A stretch of 64,000 nucleotides of DNA from Gymnorhina tibicen (Eukaryota > Chordata > Aves > Passeriformes > Artamidae), in NCBI GenBank assembly GCA_013399875.1, contig VXAZ01009657.1, positions 186,001-250,000 on the forward strand, given 5' to 3'. This document shows positions 1 to 11,007 of this stretch, in pieces. The notes beneath the pieces are model-generated. The model searched no databases. It was not told the origin of the DNA and worked only from the letters and a program-made list of their open reading frames with translations. Positions within the stretch are counted from its first letter, which is position 1, and every line of letters begins with the position of its first letter. The translations under genes and the position numbers were made by a program.

Positions 1-172
1 GAAAATGGAAATATCTGCCTGCCTGAAGCTGCCCCAGTGGCATGCTCGATGCTTGATGTGAAAGATGGCTACCTCAAACCTGCTGCTGAGCTGACAACTT
101 CAGGTACCACCAATCAGCATCTTCCTCGGTAGGAACTTGGGTATTACCATAATCTTGGTAGGAAGTCAGGCA

Positions 173-199
173 TAACAGAGCCACTGCATGGCTCTGTTA
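173..199. repeat. Perfect 11-bp inverted repeat (hairpin)
   Basis: TAACAGAGCCA at 173-183 and TGGCTCTGTTA at 189-199 are exact reverse complements around the 5-base spacer CTGCA. As RNA this is a stable short hairpin. No flanking element or function is recognised. Confidence 0.6.
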
Positions 200-1321
200 A
201 AATCAGCAGAGTTGCTGGGCTGAAGAAGCAGGAGGTCCCATCAAGGTAAACAGAGTCACCACATCCTGATAAACATTCAGGGAAGCAGGCTTATTTCAAA
301 GAAGGAATCATTTGTCAAATGTCAAGTATTTATTTCAGAAGCATCAATATTTTCATTTTGTCTCCACTGAGTCCAATGAAATGAAGTCTATTTATTGTAA
401 CATAACCTGGTGGCTTAGTTAAGTGTCCAAAACCTATCACTTTTGTTTCAAGAGCCCCTTCATTCACTTTTCCACAAGCAAAGGTTAAAAGAAAATCCTA
501 TTACAGATATTTCAGAACAGAAATGAGAACTCTTGTGAATTTTTTTTATCTCTAGACTCTTTCTATTGAAGTCACTTGAGATAAACATATTCAGAATTAT
601 TTTTTCACAGTCCATGCACGTTTGTTTAAACAACTGAGTTTAGTCTTTAAAATGCTGATTTTTTATGAAGTCCTCCTGCAGTAGATTAATATGATGCATA
701 GCAGAAATTTTAAGATGCTACATCAAGAAGAACCAAAAAGAAAAGAAAAATTCACAGTGGATGACAGCTACTAGAAATCACTCAAACTAATTTAAAGTTG
801 CTGTTTTGATGGAAATACTTTGTAGCCAGTCTAAAAATGGTTCCTTCTAATTAAGTGGGACTATTAAAAGGACTAGAAAAGGCCAAGCTTTTCATTGGCA
901 ACAGGGAAGGGAAGCATAGGGAAGGCTCTAGAGAGGGAGCCTGCTCTGGAAATAAAGAGCAGCATTATCATGGCTGTTCTCTGCTCCTTGCAAGGCTTGT
1001 GAGCGACTGCAGTCTTGTCGCCACCAGGATGTTTCTGTACAAGTACCAGTGTGTGCACACCAGTAAATACTAGTCCTTTTCACTTCTATTTTCCTCATCA
1101 AAAATGGATTATCTCAGATGTGAATTTCTGCTCTGTTCCTCCTTGTCAGCACTTAAAGGGCCACTGTCCCACCCCTGAAACGGAACTATTGCACAAGTGC
1201 TGCCGAGCTATGTATTTGAAGGAGTTAAGCCAAACCACAGTCAGTCTTCTTGAACAAATGCGTAACAGAAAGCCAGAGCTTCAAGTACGGGTTGGATTTC
1301 CTGCCTCACAGGCTACTGGAG

Positions 1322-1347
1322 CCCTGGAGTTTCACAGAGCTCCAGGG
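1322..1347. repeat. 8-bp inverted repeat
   Basis: CCCTGGAG at 1322-1329 pairs with CTCCAGGG at 1340-1347 across a 10-base spacer. Such short palindromes arise by chance in this much sequence, so no function is proposed. Confidence 0.4.
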
Positions 1348-4300
1348 TACAGTGATGGGAGTGCCAAGGGGAAACTGACAGATGCCAAGTCCTGCAAATT
1401 TTCATTCACTCATTCAAATGCTGTGCATTCCTTCTTGCTTTCACTCTCCACCACCATCAGATTCATTTTCAGTCTTGTGGACACAGTTGCAAATGCCATA
1501 CACGAGGCTGAAGCACAACTCAGATCAATCCAGCACAGGAATAAAAATATTTTGTCAGGGTCACCATCAAAACAGCTTGCATGGGGTGTATACAATAGCT
1601 GTCATTCTGTACTTTCATAATCCTTCACAGGGCTTATTGCTGCTTGGCTCTCCTTCCAGAGCTACACCCATCACACACCAGGGCTGGTGTCTTTGCAGAA
1701 CTGCTGCTGGACAAGAGGGTGCAGCTACAGTGGCTCTCTCCCTGCCCTTCCATACTCTTTGGGCATCAACCTGAATAGAAGAAAATCCACAGGTTTTTCC
1801 ACACTCCAGCCCGATCCTTTAATGTTGGATGGAAAAGTCAATGGATTTTTGATTTTTAAGCTCAATTCACTGTCTTTATAGTTTTGGCAAAGTCAGTAGA
1901 GCTAATTACAATATCATGAGTGAACATGATTTAAAGGGGGATGTGAGTGGGAAGTATCATTATGAATCCAACCCAGAATTTCTTAGGCCTATCGGATCCT
2001 GGCAAGGAATTGGAATTTCACCTGTTTGACAGCACACTGATGGGAAGCAGCACCTTAGCACTGACCTACTCTATTTATGAGGGCAAAATGTTTACCTCTG
2101 TAACCCCTTTTTCCCCCTGATTTCTGTCCTCTGCATTCAGATAAGAAAAAATCTGGGTTTGGATATGTCCTTCATGATGTGTGCCATGGGCAGCCTGATG
2201 GAGGCCAGACACGCAACCAGAGGTAATAATGGGGTCCAGATCATCAGCAAAGTGCCTCTTTCTAACCAGGGCAACTGACTGCTTAAAGTCTGGGGAGAAT
2301 CCATTACTTTTGTACAATTTTTGCAACAGGACATTATTCTGGCTCAAGTCAGGTTATTATGGATTTTATCCAGGAATTACATAATAAAATTCCATAGTTT
2401 CTATTATGCAGGAAGCCAAAGTTGATGGCTTTTGTATTACTTATTTTTTTAAAGACACAGAAGTATTATCAATCTTAGCTGCTGTTTTCATATTCTCCTA
2501 ACGTATGGTACAAAAACTCCTCCTAGTTCTCTTCCAGCCACTGCATTAAAAAGTGAGTCATGTTGTAATTAAACTTTAGTGACAACATCTGTTTCAGCGA
2601 ACCCGACAGAAGAGTGGTTGGCCCACAGAGAACTATGCTGCTTCTTCTTTCACTCAAACCAGAACTGAGTGGTTATTCAGCCTCAACAAAATTGGAAATG
2701 GGACAACAGCAACATTTCAGCTCCTTTGCCCAAAATAAGTATCTTTCAGAAGCACTTTTAGTTCATTTACAGATAAAATCCTGCCTTAACTCAACTGGAT
2801 GGTACATAAGAATCAGTGACAGAGAACACTAAGGACTTCTGTGCATGCAGAATACTCTCTTGGGCTGCAGCCTGCTAACAGGACAAAGATGATGAAACAC
2901 ACTGGGAAAGGAGTAATTTGTTTCATGGCTAGCTAATTAACCACAGGCCTCATATCACCACCCAGCAACATGTGACATTAGACCACCCTTGTCCATCCTC
3001 ACTTTTACAATCGGATACAATGCTTCTTCAGGATAACAATAGGATGGTAAATGCCTATTGTGCTTCCCCCCATCTTGCATACAGACTCACTCTTACTGAA
3101 TAAACAAGGGGGGAAAAAATCACCAGCTCCTGTGCATGGCAAGCCTTAAAATAATGAATAAGTCATTTATTGTTAATATGCTGGTTAATTACAGCAAGCA
3201 CAGCCCACCACTGCTAAGAATGCAGCAGGCATCACTGTCTCAGCTCCATGCCTATGCTAACTACCCAAGTAACAAATCCAGTCCCTACAATATTAGAAAA
3301 ACCCAGACCTCTGTTTTACATGTTGCTTGCATGTGGTACACACAAGAAAAAAAAAAGAAAAATCGTACCAAATCAGAGTTGTTAAAATGCCCTTAAGTGC
3401 TTGTGCACTAATTTTGCAGCAAACATCAATGGCATGCTAAAAGTAATCTTAAAGATTTAGCTGATGCTACTGTAGAACACTACATTAATTAATTAAAGGC
3501 ATATTAACTAATTAGATGTCCAAGAGCTACCATTACTGTTTAAAGCACCAGACTGCTGCCAGGAAATAAATAATGTTTGAATGCTACTGTTAAATAAAGA
3601 AAATCCATAAAAATGAGCCATAACCAGACCAACCACAGAACTAATATAGAAGTTGCAAATATCTATATTTTATAAAAAGCTTCAAACTTGAAAATAACAA
3701 AATATCCCACCAGTTGGCCAGCTGCTGCCTCTGGATGCCTACAGGTCTCTTTCCACCACAGCACTTCTCCAGTATTCATCCTCACTTGTCCATATGTAAA
3801 AACTACCCATAGTTTGCAAAAACCACTTTATGATATGTAAGATACACAAGTTTCAGCCCTTTCCCTAAAATAAAGATCTGCAGGTGGGCATAAAATACCA
3901 CACCAGAAAGGGAAAGCTGTGAGCCATACCTCTGAGACCCAACAACTTGCACAAAAAATAGCAAGCAGGTTTTTTTATTAAAATGTAAATCTATTCTTTT
4001 CACCTCAGAAAGCTAATCCAGAGTTGCTGTTGTAATTTTGATAAACCAGTGGTCTCTGGATGAAAGCAGACAGGCCAAGTCTTGAAAGAAACTGGGAGAA
4101 GGAAAGAGGGCAAAGGAGAGTGGAAATAGGTGGATAGCTGGAAAACCAGAATCATTACTTATCGTATAATGAAAACCGACAGGACACTAAATTCCCCCCA
4201 TTTGCCTCTGAGGCAAGAGGAAATAACTGCACCATGGTAATAACACCTATTTTAGGACCATTTTCTGTCTCACCAGATTGATTTTTTTTTTGTGTAAGCT

Positions 4301-4671
4301 TGCCATTATTTTGCATTAAAGTCATAGCTTGTGTTCCACAATTGATTGTGTTTACAATGAAAGAAGCTTCCCAGTAAGGTCACTGAACTGCAATAACCCT
4401 CAGCTTTTAGCCAGCTCCTGACAGGACTGTATCACCTCCTGAAAAAGGCATTGTGCCTTCCATCTCCTCCCTTCACATTCTGCCCCCTCCCTTTTTAAAG
4501 CAAGAATCAGAAAGCAAAAATAGGTACAAGAAAAGAGTGAAATCCATACAGATGTTAACATTCAGTAATATATATTCCCACCTTTTTAAGTATATTCTGT
4601 AAGACCAGAATACAAATTATGTCATTTTCCCAGACAAACTTTATAAACCATCAATAAATCCTCAGCTAAAG

Positions 4672-4733
4672 GAAAAAAAAAAAAAAAAAACAACCAAAAA
4701 ACCCCACAACCAAAGAACCCAAACTGGCATTCA
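4672..4733 (+). repeat. Poly-A run followed by A/C-rich tract
   Basis: A run of about 18 A (4673-4690) grades into AACCAAAAAACCCCACAACC-type sequence. It resembles the decayed tail of a retroposed RNA, but no upstream body or target-site duplication was recognised. Confidence 0.6.
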
Positions 4734-5140
4734 ATACACAGCATCCAAAAATTCCTAGGTTTGGATGCAGTGTGACTGTGTTAAGGCAGACCCACAGTGA
4801 GCATTAGGTCTGTCAAACCACTACAGATGGAAGCCTCATGGAGAGAGAAGTTCTTCATCCTGCGTGGGTTTACACAGCTCCTCACAGGACATTCTGCGTG
4901 GGACACAGCAGCAGGCATCAGCATAAGCAAGAATCGGGGTGAGCCAGGGCCAGCGTGGAATTGTGCTGAATGTACGTTTTCTTGCTGTATCTCTGAGCTC
5001 TGCACACAAAAAGATACCTCAGGACGTACCCAGTACTGCAATTCGAAACAGCAGAATGGCAGATGGTGCTGAAAAAGCTCTACAATAGGATCTCTCCTTT
5101 TAGAGGGGAAAAAAAAGTGTTCCTTTTGCATCTTTTTAGT

Positions 5141-5270
5141 AAAAAACCCCAAAGAACAAACAAACCAGAAACCAAAACCAACCAAACAAAAAACCCCCAC
5201 CATACACAAATAACCAAAGCACGAAATCCCACCACCAAACCAGAACAACAACAAAAACCCAACACCTCAC
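5141..5270 (+). repeat. 130-base A/C-only-like simple tract
   Basis: About 130 bases almost wholly of A and C on this strand (AAAAAACCCC, AACCAAAACCAACC, CACCACCAAACC units, no constant period). It sits between an unclassified moderately GC-rich segment (4790-5110) and a CR1 3' fragment. Such strand-asymmetric tracts recur at 24759, 57637 and, complemented, at 45058. Confidence 0.75.
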
Positions 5271-5420
5271 AGTACAACTCCAGGCACACAGCATGGATCC
5301 CTGGAAAGCTTTAAGCCAGAAGAAAAATGGCCACATCCAGATGCAATTTTAGACCTGATCTACCAGATAGAACGGAAACAAAGCTTCCTGTTTGAGAAGA
5401 TCGAGTCTTACTCTGTCTTC

Positions 5421-5637
5421 CCAAGGAAGATGTTTTCTGCTATGAGGGTGGTAGAACACTGGAGCAGGTTACCCACAGAGGTGGTGGATGTCCCATCCCC
5501 AGAAACAGTCAAGGTGAGGTTGGACAGGGTTCTGAGCAACCTGATTTAGTTCAAGATGTCCCTGCCCATGGCAGGGGGTTAGGACTAGATGGCCTTCAAA
5601 GGTCCCTTCCAACTCAAAATATTCTATGATTCTATGA
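5421..5637 (+). mobile_element. CR1 LINE, 3' end fragment
   Basis: Seen: the element runs from the conserved stretch around 'GAGGGTGGTAGAACACTGGA' through 'CCCTGCCCATGGCAGGGGG' to 'GGTCCCTTCCAACTC' and ends ATTCTATGATTCTATGA. This is the canonical 3' end of avian CR1, which has an 8-base ATTCTATG-type tail instead of poly-A. Only the last ~215 bases are present, as expected from 5' truncation during target-primed reverse transcription. The A/C-rich tract at 5141-5270 lies just upstream and is not part of it. Confidence 0.9.
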
Positions 5638-6900
5638 CAAAAAGTTAGCACACTTGACTTTCATTGCCATCAGAAAGGGGAATATATTGTCAATATACAA
5701 CAGTTCCCCCAAGGAAAAATCTTGCTTGTAATTTTATGCTAGTTCAACCCTACAGAAAAAAAAAAGTATAAAGTGTAATTAAAAATCTTCATCTGTCGTT
5801 TTCCAGGTTAATGTAATAGAGGTTGAACCAAGGACAGGAAGGTCCAGTCATCCAGTGGTCAGAATGACAGGCAGATTTCCCCCTGCTTCTGCCTGACAGT
5901 TGTAGCTGTAGCATTGGATCAAATAAACTTCAGAAAATAATCTGTGGAAGTAAGACGAAGACTCCCCTCCTGATCCATTTCCTTAAATGCATAGCACCAT
6001 ACCCAGCAATTTTCTTCTCTCCCCTGGACTGAGATCTAATTCACAATCCTTTTCTGACTACATACTGGTTGCAACAGAGACCATGTTGACTACGTGCAAG
6101 TTCAACAGAAGTTTGTAGCAACCAAGACATTCTAGCTCCACATCACAGATGCATATTCAGTATATAACAGACAACAGAACTCTGTTGGATGCCACAAGAA
6201 AATCCTTTCAAAGGGCAAACAAAACTAACTCTTGTCAATTCAGAATTTCATAGTTGCAAATGCCATCACTGTGATGTCTTTTCTCTCCCATGCCCTTACC
6301 CTTCTGCTCCATTTCTCCATTCCATCCTCCTGTATAAAAAGTTCATTGCCTTTGAGAATCACCTCTCTGAAACAAGACACACCTGACTTATTTGCTTGTT
6401 TCACAAAGCAGCTGGTACAATGTGGTTTCATTGTTGGCAAGGTCATTTCATCTATACCCAGTATAAAAATAAATATTAAAGAGAAATGCAAAAAAGCCCT
6501 CTGGAATGGTAATTCCCAAATCCAACCCATATAGAGAAGATTAACAGGAAAATGTTGGCATTTATATATGTTCACAAGTGGTCCTTTAGAGTAGTGGATC
6601 AACCTTTGCTTGTATCTACAAAGCATGCTACCAGGTTTAGCAGATTTGAAAGAGAACCCCACACTTGGTTCCTTACCATCGTGATACTTTCAATCAATAA
6701 TAACATATTTGCCTCCAAAACTGGACCCAGCTGATAGGGACTGCAGAAACCACATCTACTCTGAAAGGAAGTATTTTCAAAAAAACCCTGCCATGTTCAA
6801 ACGGTACAGCTTCATCAGATATCTTCTGTATAACAATCCTTAGCAACTGCGTCTATTCCATGCTGTCCACAGCAGAGAAAGTTCCCTTATCCTGAAAAGC

Positions 6901-7260
6901 CGTTATTGTCACCTGGTCCACGCCAACACTAACCTCGTAGAGTGGGGAGACAAGCACAAATCAAGAGATTTCTGTCTCCTTTGCTGAAGAGCCTTGGACC
7001 TGGCAGTCCAGGCGCCCTGGTGGCTGCCAGGCACTTGCAGCTGCTGCCACCGGGTGGCTCGGCGCAGAGGGACAGCCAGCGCTGGCGGGGGACACGGCTC
7101 CTCCCAGCGCCTGCTCCGCACCCACGCACCGGCACAGAAAAGGCAGGCGGCTCTCAGGGGCTGCTGCCCCTCTTCAAAGGGGGCTCAGAGGCTGTGACAG
7201 GCTCCTCTGCTGCCTGTGCTAACCCTTCTGTAGGGGTAGGCATTGTCCAGAGAAAGCGGG
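6901..7260. promoter_or_regulatory. CpG-rich patch, possible internal promoter or enhancer
   Basis: Seen: about 16 CpG dinucleotides in 360 bases, 12 of them in the 150-base core at 7010-7160, in an otherwise CpG-poor AT-rich intron. A GC box (GGCGGGG) lies at 7084-7090. GC content of the core is clearly above 60 percent. It meets the look of a small CpG island. No exon with good splice signals and Golli/MBP similarity was found in it on either strand. Inference: an internal promoter or regulatory element of the MBP locus, which is known to use several promoters, or the remains of an unrecognised GC-rich repeat. Confidence 0.35.
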
Positions 7261-7847
7261 GGGAAAGGATAGCTGGGGACAATAAATGCATAAGTCACAG
7301 AAGGTAGTGATCTCTGTGAAAAGGGAAGGCACTGCAGCCACTCAAACAGACTGGAGGCTATTAAAAATCCTTCAGAAGAGGGATTCTAGTCAAAGCTCGA
7401 GCTATAAATTAACCAACTATTGGTGCATACTTGATGCTTGGTATAATTAGCATCACTGGGGAAAAAGAAAGAAGAAAGAAATGAGGGATAGCTTGAAATA
7501 GATCAAGCCAGAGGGAGAATAAGTGAGCAGGGTCTGTAATCACTTAAGTCACAGAACAACAAATAACTCACCTAGGGAAAACTGCTTCAAGCTTATCCTT
7601 TATCCCTATAAGCTGTAATAGAGTATTTTAAGAAATTGTCCAGAACTGCAGGGAAAGGCATATACAGCAGTCATTCTGAAGACACATAAAACTTGTATCT
7701 GTCGAAATACCCTGATCCTTACTACAGTGATTTCATTTGCACCTTCAGTCCACTTTGACTTCCTCACTTGACCAGGGTAAAAGAAGATTACAGACTCCAT
7801 TTGCACCATACTTCCTCTTTTTTTCCCCGCCATTTTGACCTAATCTT

Positions 7848-7874
7848 AAAAAAAAAAAAAAACAAAAAAACCCA
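7848..7874 (+). repeat. Poly-A run with AACAAAAAAACCC tail
   Basis: Fifteen A, a C, seven A, then CCC. A simple repeat of the same A to A/C type as the tracts at 4672 and 5141. No associated element is visible to the left. Confidence 0.6.
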
Positions 7875-8140
7875 GACTGTCATTTGCAAAGTGGTAGGAG
7901 GGTTGATATAAGATACTGTAGTCTGACTGGTTTTGGAGTTGGAAAGAAATTTTCCTCCTTGTTATGTCGAGTTATCAAAGGTTGGTCAGTGTCTTATCTC
8001 AGATAACCAGTTCAGTTTACAGATTTGGAACATGGAAATATTTAGCAGTTTGTTAGTAAATCATTAGCTTTAAAGACCGCATAGCACACTGCATGTTGAC
8101 TTTCTTCAATTAGTACAAGAATGTGTTGATCCAGGGTATG

Positions 8141-8277
8141 GATCACTGGATGGTGAGTTTAAACCTACCAACAGTGAATTTCATGGTTAATTCCCATCTT
8201 TAAACTCACAGTTCCCACATGGACCACAGGCTTGACTAACTACTGGGTTAGCTCACTGGTCCATGGGAGTAGTGATC
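8141..8277. repeat. Nested inverted repeats able to form a three-way junction
   Basis: Three pairs are arranged A-B-B'-C-C'-A'. GATCACT (8141-8147) pairs with AGTGATC (8271-8277). GTGAGTTTAAA (8153-8163) pairs with TTTAAACTCAC (8199-8209). CATGGACCA (8218-8226) pairs with TGGTCCATG (8257-8265). All are exact. An inner CTAAC / GTTAG pair extends the third arm. The order would fold into a closed stem carrying two hairpins. Possible origin: a small non-autonomous DNA transposon, or a structured intronic RNA. Confidence 0.5.
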
Positions 8278-8910
8278 AAAATATACAGAAGGTTTAAATG
8301 CCTGAGATTTTGCTGGTAGAAAGAGGCAGAGGGAGATCTCCTTGCTTTGCTGTCTCCATCATACTCACAGGAAGAACACGAGAGATCTGCTCTGAGAAAG
8401 GACACAGTCTGAGATGCACATTACACTGTCCCATGGGGCTTTATAACCAGTAATACTGATCTACTGCAAGTAACTGGCAGAGCAAATGGCGAGGAAATGA
8501 GGTAATAGCCTCAGCACCCACTTAATAAAGTTGAAAGCTAGTTCTAAAGTCCACTGGTGGATTCATCAGACACTGGCACTATATGATCAGTGCTGAAAAC
8601 ATTCATACCAAGAATTCAGGCTCGTGTGCCAATCACACGGTATTATCTCACAAGAAAAGATGAATTTAAACAAAAGCAGTTTAAATGGTTTCCATATATA
8701 GTGAGAAAGACTAATTATCCATGCTCCATTCCTTTTGTACCTTGAAAGAAAAAAAATCCTTACTGTATTCAAAAATATTTCACTCATCCAGAAGTTTTCA
8801 AGCTAGTCAGCCTTAGTAACATCCACATGATCAGCCTTGCCGTATCCTCTCCTGCATTAATGTTAGACTACTGCTTCTTTACTGGAGTTCTAGTAGCATA
8901 AAATCAACCT

Positions 8911-9153
8911 AAAGTTGTAATAATAAGGTTTCCCTTATCAAGAAAAGGTTCACCGCCCAGCTGGTGTTTGGGCACTGGAACAGGCTCTGCAGGGGAGTGC
9001 ACAGCACCAAGCCTGACAGAGTTCAAGAAGTGTCTGCACAATACTCTCAGGCACGTGGTGTGATTCTCGGGGTGTCCTGTGCAGGGCCAGGAGTTGGACT
9101 TAATAATTCTGATGTGTTTCTTCCAACTCGGCATATTCTATGATTCTGTGATT
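8911..9153 (+). mobile_element. CR1 LINE, 3' end fragment
   Basis: Seen: AGTTGTAATAATAAGGTTT...AAAAGGTTCACC, then 'GGAACAGGCTCTGCAGGGGA', 'GCACGTGGTGTGATTCT', 'GGGCCAGGAGTTGGACTT' and 'CTTCCAACTCGGCATATTCTATGATTCTGTGATT'-type tail segments in the usual CR1 3' UTR order. It is diverged from a young copy by small deletions and many substitutions. It is non-coding, 5'-truncated and inert. It belongs to the subfamily whose antisense reads 'GGACACCCC...CACCATGTGCCTGAGAG'. Confidence 0.88.
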
Positions 9154-9289
9154 CCCCATCTCTTTTCCAAAACTTAATGCAGAAGAAAAGGTCAAATGTG
9201 GCTTTCAGATTAAATAATAAAACTATCAGCAAAACCTATGTGGAGAGCAGGGAAGGGATTCACTGAAAAATACCAAGAGAAGCTCATTT

Positions 9290-9765
9290 AAAATCTAGGC
9301 CTCCAAGAATTCTCAAAGGTCATCCAGTCTATACTTCTGGCACAAGATGATTACATCAGCTTAGACAGTTACTTGTCTAACCCGTTTTTCAAGGCCTGCA
9401 GTGATGAATCTGCACACTTTCCAGATGATGTATCACAATGCTTTAGTATTTGTTTCCATATTTCCCTTCCTGACATTTTATCACATCTTTCTTTTTACAG
9501 TTTTAAGAATTCACTGCTTATCCTCTCCATTATGGCTGGAAAAAAGTTTATTTTCCCTTACTGCGTAAACCTTTAATTTTGCTGAACACTTGGATTCAAT
9601 CTTTCTTCTCCTCAGAGATGATTTGTTTTAGACTGTTGATCGCTCTTTGTTTTCTTCTTGGTCCTTTCCTCCATCTTTTCAGGTCTCTGTGGGACTGTAC
9701 AGCCTGCACTCAAATGCTGTACACCAACATTAAGTAGATCACTAGGACTTTGTGGAAATTCTCTT
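9290..9765 (-). mobile_element. Ancient CR1 LINE remnant next to the Golli exon
   Basis: Seen in order on the + strand: 'AGGTCATCCAGTCTATACTT', 'ACTTGTCTAACCCGTTTTTC', 'CTGCAGTGATGAATCTGC', 'CTTTAGTATTTG', 'TTTCTTCTCCTCAGAGATGA', 'GTTGATCGCTCTTTG' and 'CTCAAATGCTGTACACCAAC'. These follow the antisense of the old amniote CR1 type common in turtles and crocodilians (second-half RT/3' UTR region). The strong divergence suggests an insertion older than most bird CR1s. The element ends within about 50 bases of the donor of the exon at 9813-9903, so it forms the exon's intronic flank. Confidence 0.65.
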
Positions 9766-9812
9766 TGTACTACCACATCAAATAACATTTTCCACTTGTC
9801 CTAGTAACTCAC

Positions 9813-9903
9813 CGAATACTTCATTATCCTCTGAAGACTGCTGTGTTAGTCTGGCTGCTTTTGGACTCTCCTTAGCTGCTTCCTCCACCTTGGTTTCAGC
9901 GTT
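9813..9903 (-). CDS. MBP: Golli-MBP second coding exon (residues 18-47)
   Basis: Seen: the minus-strand acceptor GTTTGTTTTACAG abuts the exon at 9903, and the donor G|GTGAGT follows at 9812. The 91 bases encode 30 residues beginning NAETKVEEAAKESPK and ending SSEDNEVF, plus one base of a Gly codon, so the exon leaves in phase 1. Known: human Golli carries a SEDNEVFG segment at the same place after an N-terminal hydrophilic stretch, so this is the orthologous Golli-specific exon. The middle of the exon (K, E, A and Q rich) is diverged from mammals, while the 3' end is conserved. Together with the exon at 40653-40703 it gives a continuous 47-residue N-terminus. The next exon (GEAD... in mammals) was not found in the 9.8 kb to the left and must lie outside the window. 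Confidence 0.9.
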
Positions 9904-10585
9904 CTGTAAAACAAACATTTACTGAGATTAATTCTTCTTTTATAGCTCTCAAACAGAAACAATCTTCAAACTTTTAAATTATATTCTTAATACAGAATCA
10001 TTAACACAGGTGGTTTTGTTAGCTTTGCTACGCATATGTGGGCTTGCAAAATATTAAGGAAATACACGCTCAGAAAACCCTGATATTTTTTTTTGAGTGT
10101 GTTTTAATCTGACTAAACTACATAAGTTGGAGAGTTAGAAAAACATTTAAACAAGAGAGAGACCTTAAGCCACAACAGACTTGTAAGTTTCCACTTTTCC
10201 TCCTCATATCTAATTTTGTTTCTATTGACATATTCCATGTTGACTTAGTGAACCTTCAGCACTTAACTGGCCAAAAGTTAAAACATTTCATTCCCTAGCT
10301 AGAAAAGTCTGAGGAAAACATAAGCTGTGAAACACTGAGTTTTAAATATTTATATTGCTACTAAACAAAAAATAACTCATGTTTTAAAAATGGTTTACTT
10401 TAGTACTCAAGAGAAACATATAAACAAGCTTACAGCAATGCAGACAGTAAACTGCATAAGCAGTCAGCTGTTGAATGATGGATATGAAATGACTGATACA
10501 ATATTAAATATTACTGGAAAGAGTTGACTAAGAGTTGAGGGAGGAATAAAATAGAAATGTTGTATGCCTATGCTTTTTAAAGGAT

Positions 10586-10645
10586 ACATATTGCTCTGTT
10601 CAAGTACGTGTTCATTTGGAACATATTGCTCTATTCAAGTACATG
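10586..10645. repeat. 25-bp direct duplication
   Basis: 'ACATATTGCTCT(G/A)TTCAAG' followed by TAC(G/A)TG occurs at 10586-10610 and again at 10621-10645 with 2 mismatches, a period of 35 bases. It is a local segmental duplication with no recognised function. Confidence 0.7.
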
Positions 10646-11007
10646 TGATGTTTTGGAGAAATGCAATTTTTAAACTCTGACATATATTTGAAAATGCTGC
10701 TATACAATCTGTTCATGAAAATTACCATCTCTGCTCTCAGAAACATAGCACAGTTCCAAATGTCTCTTATTTCCCCTTATTAATAACAATAAGGAAGGTG
10801 CAAGAAGATAGGTAGATTAAGTCTGTTAACCTCCCTATAGAACAGAGGAGTGCAAACTTAAGGCACATAAACTCAAGAGACTTTGAAGCAAGACAGCAAG
10901 AATTTTCAGAAATAAATGAAAGATAGACCTACCAAGCCTACTGGTGTCACACAGCAGCTGACAAGCATGGGAGAAGCAGAGACAGAGAAAGTGCTTCAGA
11001 GGAACAC

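Larger units (their letters stand above)
1..9812 (-). other. MBP: Golli-MBP intron downstream of the second coding exon (partial)
   Basis: This is intronic by position: it begins with the donor at 9812 on the minus strand and runs off the left edge. Minus-strand reading frames here were checked for the conserved Golli segment and for classic MBP exon 1 (MASQKR... start). Neither was found. It contains CR1 fragments at 5.4, 8.9 and 9.3-9.8 kb, A/C-rich tracts at 4.67 and 5.14 kb, and a CpG-rich patch at 6.9-7.26 kb. The spans 200-4600, 5640-6900 and 7260-8900 hold nothing I can classify beyond small inverted repeats. Confidence 0.7.

Noticed and set aside
1015..1620. 201-codon plus-strand open frame, the longest in the window
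   Set aside because: No domain, signal or repeat recognised, no splice or promoter context, and composition typical of translated intron; starts overlap other frames.
4790..5110. Possible additional Golli or MBP exon
   Set aside because: Minus-strand reading (…CSSEIQQENVHSAQF…) does not match any MBP segment and no flanking acceptor and donor pair fits.
5063..5336. Open frames rich in K/T/N/P or in F/W/G around 5.1-5.3 kb
   Set aside because: They are translations of the A/C-rich simple tract and its complement.
6929..7135. Minus-strand frame with RLFSKGDRN, reminiscent of the RLFSRD segment of Golli
   Set aside because: The resemblance is only about five residues; flanks do not match the conserved Golli sequence, the frame stops soon after, and no splice acceptor/donor pair brackets it.
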